DNA of 14,494 nt from JBBSEZ01 sp038239195 (GTDB lineage: Bacteria > Planctomycetota > Planctomycetia > Gemmatales > Gemmataceae): contig JBBSEZ010000249.1 of the NCBI GenBank assembly GCA_038239195.1, positions 1 through 14,494 on the forward strand, written 5' to 3'. The notes below the pieces were generated by a model. It searched no databases, was not told where the DNA came from, and was given only the letters and a program-made list of their open reading frames with translations. Made by a program: the position numbers and the translations under genes. Position 1 is the stretch's first letter; every line of letters begins with the position of its first letter. Positions 12,620-14,494 of this stretch are shown here, one piece after another.

Positions 12620-12700
12620 ACCGCGAAACAGAGGCCTGCCCCACAACCCGCCGCTCCCGCAGACCTTGACGCGCTTCGGGGAGCGCCAGAGCGAAAGTCC

Positions 12701-12729
12701 TTGTTTCGCCGCGCCCGGAGGGGTATCCT
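12701..12729 (+). promoter_or_regulatory. Candidate sigma-70 promoter for pyrB
   Basis: TTGTTT at 12701-12706 and TATCCT at 12724-12729 are spaced by exactly 17 bases in the 182-base gap before pyrB. The predicted leader is about 66 bases; I see no clear attenuator or PyrR-binding anti-antiterminator in it. Confidence 0.5.
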
Positions 12730-12801
12730 CCACACAACGCCGGGTGGGGAGCGCAAAGGGAGCCGCGCCTCGCCGGCCCAGGTCTGCCAGGGGAGCACGT
12801 C

Positions 12802-13770
12802 GTGAGCGTTGAACTCGCCACTCGAGGGCCCAGGCGCGCGCACTGGGCCCGCCGTCACCTGCTGGGCCTCGAAGAACTGAGCCGGGGCGAGATCGAAACC
12901 ATTCTCGACACGGCCGAGGAGTTCGTCGAGGTCAGCCAGCGGCGGCGCAAGAAGCGGAGCGACCTCAAGGGCAAGGTGGTCGTCAACCTCTTTTTCGAGC
13001 CGTCCACGCGCACGCGGGCCAGCTTTGCCTTCGCCGCCAAGCGCCTCAGCGCCGACACCCACGACTTCACGCCCGGCGGGTCGAGCGTCAGCAAGGGCGA
13101 GACGTTCATCGACACCGCCAAGAACATCGAGGCGATGGGCATCGACCTGATGGTGGTCCGGCACTCGGTGCCCGGCGCCCCGCACCTGCTCTCCAAACAC
13201 TTGCACTGCGGCATCGTCAACGCCGGCGACGGGGCCCACGAGCACCCGACGCAGGGGCTGCTCGACATCTTCACCATCCGCCAACTCAAGGGCCGGGTCG
13301 AGGGCCTGACGGTCGGGCTGGTCGGCGACATCGCCCACAGCCGGGTGGCCCGCAGCAACATTCACGGCCTGCTCAAGTTGGGCGCCAAGGTGATCGTGTG
13401 CGGCCCGCCGACGTTGGTGCCGCGCTCCATTCACGAACTGGGCGTCGAGGTCGCCCATCGGCTCGACGACGTCTTGCCCCGCTGCGACGTGGTCAACGTG
13501 TTGCGAATCCAGTTCGAGCGCCAGCGCAGCGGGCTCTTTCCGTCGATCCAGGAGTATTTCCGCCTGTTCGGCATGCACAGCGAGCGGCTGCGGAGGGCGA
13601 AGCCGGACATTCTGCTTCTGGCGCCGGGGCCGATCAACCGCGGCGTCGAGCTGACGCCGGAGGTGGCGGACGGGCCACACTCGGCGATCTTGCGGCAGGT
13701 GACGAACGGGCTGGCGGTGCGGATGGCGGTGCTGTATTTGCTTTGCGGGCAGCCGAGCGCGGAAGAGTGA
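12802..13770 (+). CDS. pyrB: Aspartate carbamoyltransferase catalytic subunit
   Basis: The 322-residue protein starts at GTG 12802, with AGGGGAG seven bases upstream. It catalyses carbamoyl phosphate plus aspartate to N-carbamoylaspartate, the committed step of pyrimidine synthesis. Carbamoyl-phosphate-binding FFEPSTRTR at 64-72, SVSKGE at 95-100 (Lys98 from the neighbouring subunit), Arg120, HEHPTQ at 146-151, the HSRVARS segment near 179-185, LRIQ at 234-237 and PGPINRG at 275-281 are all present, so every active-site element is intact. The C-terminal PGPINRG pattern is closer to the Bacillus-type enzyme than to the E. coli type. No pyrI regulatory subunit, pyrR or pyrC follows in the window; the next gene is unrelated. 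A GC-rich dyad (13789-13794 with 13808-13813) after the stop has no T-run. Confidence 0.97.
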   Translation: MSVELATRGPRRAHWARRHLLGLEELSRGEIETILDTAEEFVEVSQRRRKKRSDLKGKVVVNLFFEPSTRTRASFAFAAKRLSADTHDFTPGGSSVSKGETFIDTAKNIEAMGIDLMVVRHSVPGAPHLLSKHLHCGIVNAGDGAHEHPTQGLLDIFTIRQLKGRVEGLTVGLVGDIAHSRVARSNIHGLLKLGAKVIVCGPPTLVPRSIHELGVEVAHRLDDVLPRCDVVNVLRIQFERQRSGLFPSIQEYFRLFGMHSERLRRAKPDILLLAPGPINRGVELTPEVADGPHSAILRQVTNGLAVRMAVLYLLCGQPSAEE

Positions 13771-13860
13771 GCAGGAGCGCGTCGCCCCGCCGCGCTCCGC
13801 TTCGCGTCGCGGCTACACGAAGAGCGGACAGTCGCACCGAGTTCGTGTCTCAGCCGCCCG

Positions 13861-13866
13861 TAGAAT
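13861..13866 (+). promoter_or_regulatory. Candidate -10 box for the DUF5678-like gene
   Basis: TAGAAT matches the -10 consensus at 5 of 6 positions and lies 40 bases before the start at 13906. No good -35 is present at normal spacing. Confidence 0.35.
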
Positions 13867-13905
13867 GACCGAGGACGTTCACGAGCCGCAAGTTGGAGAG
13901 CAACG

Positions 13906-14160
13906 ATGAGCCCGCTGCCAGAACGAGAGCTGAATCAAGCGGCCTATCGAGAGTTGAAAGAGACCATCAAGCAGCGTTTCCCCCTCGGCCGGTTCGTCGC
14001 GATTTCCAGTGGTCAGATCGTTGCCGACGCGGAAGGCGTGCTCGAACTGTGCGCTCTTCTCCGGGCGATGGGCAAAGACCCGATGACGGCGCTTGCTGTC
14101 GAGGCCGGGGTGGATTATCCGGAGACGGCAATCATTCTCTTGGCAGGGCTTGCGGCATGA
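13906..14160 (+). CDS. DUF5678-like small protein
   Basis: The 84-residue protein starts at ATG 13906 behind GGAGAG. It has an N-terminal charged helix (ELNQAAYRELKETIKQ) followed by a compact alpha/beta segment, FPLGRFVAISSGQIVADAEG, then a helix and AVEAGVDYPETAIILL. GRFVAI..GQIVAD followed by a helix and a short hydrophobic end is the pattern I associate with DUF5678-type proteins (GKWVAI.G..VVA...). No catalytic residues are evident. Its stop overlaps the start of the next gene as ATGA, implying translational coupling with the retropepsin-like protein. A paired function with the protease, for example substrate, partner or antitoxin-like, is inference only. Confidence 0.78.
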   Translation: MSPLPERELNQAAYRELKETIKQRFPLGRFVAISSGQIVADAEGVLELCALLRAMGKDPMTALAVEAGVDYPETAIILLAGLAA

Positions 14161-14331
14161 GCACGGGAGGGTTTGAGCAGAGAAACCCCTACCAAGGCTC
14201 CCCGCCTCGTCCATGGGCCAAGGTGCGGTTGCAAGCCCCGGACGGCACCACGCAGGAACTCGACCTTCAGGTAGACACCGGGAGCCTCTTCGCTCTCATC
14301 ATCAGCACGGCCGAGATCGCTCGCCTGGGGT
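14157..14331 (+). pseudogene. Retropepsin-like (clan AA) aspartic protease, apparently truncated by a mobile element
   Basis: Starting at ATG 14157 within the upstream stop (ATGA overlap), the frame reads MSTGGFEQRNPYQG, a proline-rich stretch, then AKVRLQAPDGTTQELDLQVD and TGSLFALIISTAEIARLG. VDTGSxxxLIIS is the active-site signature of retroviral-type aspartic proteases, with Asp and Thr-Gly present. The second half, where the flap and the hydrophobic-hydrophobic-Gly motif should be, is not seen. After LG near 14331 composition becomes less GC-rich and the residues look non-coding, although the frame stays open to the window end. I take this as truncation near a TA dinucleotide at 14332-14333. 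If the rest is found elsewhere, the gene would be about 120 residues. The protease might act on its small partner; this is not shown. Confidence 0.65.
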
Positions 14332-14334
14332 ACG

Positions 14335-14362
14335 TGAGCGTTTCCGCGGTGAACACTATACT
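14335..14362 (+). promoter_or_regulatory. Candidate promoter inside the presumed mobile-element end
   Basis: TATACT at 14357-14362 is a 5-of-6 -10 box. GTGAGC at 14335-14340 is a weak -35 at 16-base spacing. It would drive the partial gene starting at 14446. Confidence 0.35.
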
Positions 14363-14445
14363 CGACGCGGGTCAGCGTGACACAATAGACAAAGACCGGA
14401 ACACCCATAAACTCAGACCATGGAGGAAGGAATGGGAGGCCGGTC

Positions 14446-14494
14446 ATGCGAGAGATTACGTTTTCCGAGGCGGATGTGCAAGCCATCGGCCACG
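14446..14494 (+). CDS. Partial gene start, possibly a transposase (helix-turn-helix, IS630-like)
   Basis: ATG 14446 follows GGGAGG at 14434-14439 with six-base spacing and opens MREITFSEADVQAIGH before the window ends. I recall similar openings on planctomycete helix-turn-helix/IS630-type transposase genes, but sixteen residues are too few to assign a family. Support comes from context: the preceding 113 bases interrupt the retropepsin-like gene and contain a promoter-like -10. Confidence 0.45.
   Translation, partial: MREITFSEADVQAIGH

Noticed and set aside
10465..12669. A 734-codon plus-strand frame across the epimerase and dehydrogenase genes
   Set aside because: It is antisense to one well-supported gene and out of phase with another, and shows no family motif.
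13789..13813. GC dyad after pyrB as an intrinsic terminator
   Set aside because: The stem is only six pairs with a 13-base loop, and no T-run follows.
1..14494. CRISPR array, rRNA gene or replication origin
   Set aside because: I saw no regularly spaced repeats, no rRNA-like segments and no DnaA-box clusters.

Overview
This is a very GC-rich bacterial window with dense genes on both strands. Several gene types point to a planctomycete of the Gemmata group: a large Ser/Thr protein kinase ending in a PilZ-like domain, a DUF4190-type membrane protein, a formylglycine-generating-enzyme-like remnant, a protein-glutaminase remnant, a DUF5678-like/retropepsin pair, and short reading frames starting MPTYP. 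The assignment is inferred from gene content and memory of these families, because there is no rRNA or complete marker set here.

Layout. (1) 158-2023 (+) encodes a fused MFS transporter and PlsC-type acyltransferase. (2) 2077-2340 holds the broken N-terminus of a GT4 glycosyltransferase, followed by an intact SRAP/YedK-like gene (2425-3108, +). (3) 3132-4529 (-) is mostly decayed: two partial copies of a small MPTYP gene flank an apparently intact DUF4190-BamE-like membrane protein, and a frameshifted small gene lies upstream. (4) tRNA-Arg(CCG) sits at 4695-4768 (-). (5) 4840-7554 (-) is a 904-residue kinase-pseudokinase-PilZ protein. (6) 7868-8833 (+) is a site-2-type M50 protease with a cysteine-rich tail. 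(7) 8838-9351 holds two opposed remnants, the C-terminus of an FGE-like protein and the C-terminal half of a protein glutaminase. (8) An RsmC/RlmG-like methyltransferase (9356-10414, -) and an aldose 1-epimerase (10471-11481, -) are followed by a divergent LDH2-family 2-hydroxyacid dehydrogenase (11519-12619, +). (9) pyrB lies at 12802-13770 (+). (10) The right end has a DUF5678-like small gene overlapping a retropepsin-like gene that appears to be cut by a mobile element whose first codons run off the window.

Most genes are single housekeeping or accessory units. Likely functional neighbours are the divergent sugar epimerase and hydroxyacid dehydrogenase, and the overlapping DUF5678-like/retropepsin pair.

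The most notable structural signal is a near copy (19 of 21 bases) of the tRNA-Arg 3' end at 2194-2214. It lies in direct orientation 2,502 bp from the tRNA, on its 3' side, at the point where the glycosyltransferase reading frame breaks. The 2.5 kb between them, rich in broken genes, may be the relic of an element integrated at the tRNA. No integrase is visible. The kinase-pseudokinase-PilZ protein and the protein-glutaminase relic also deserve attention.
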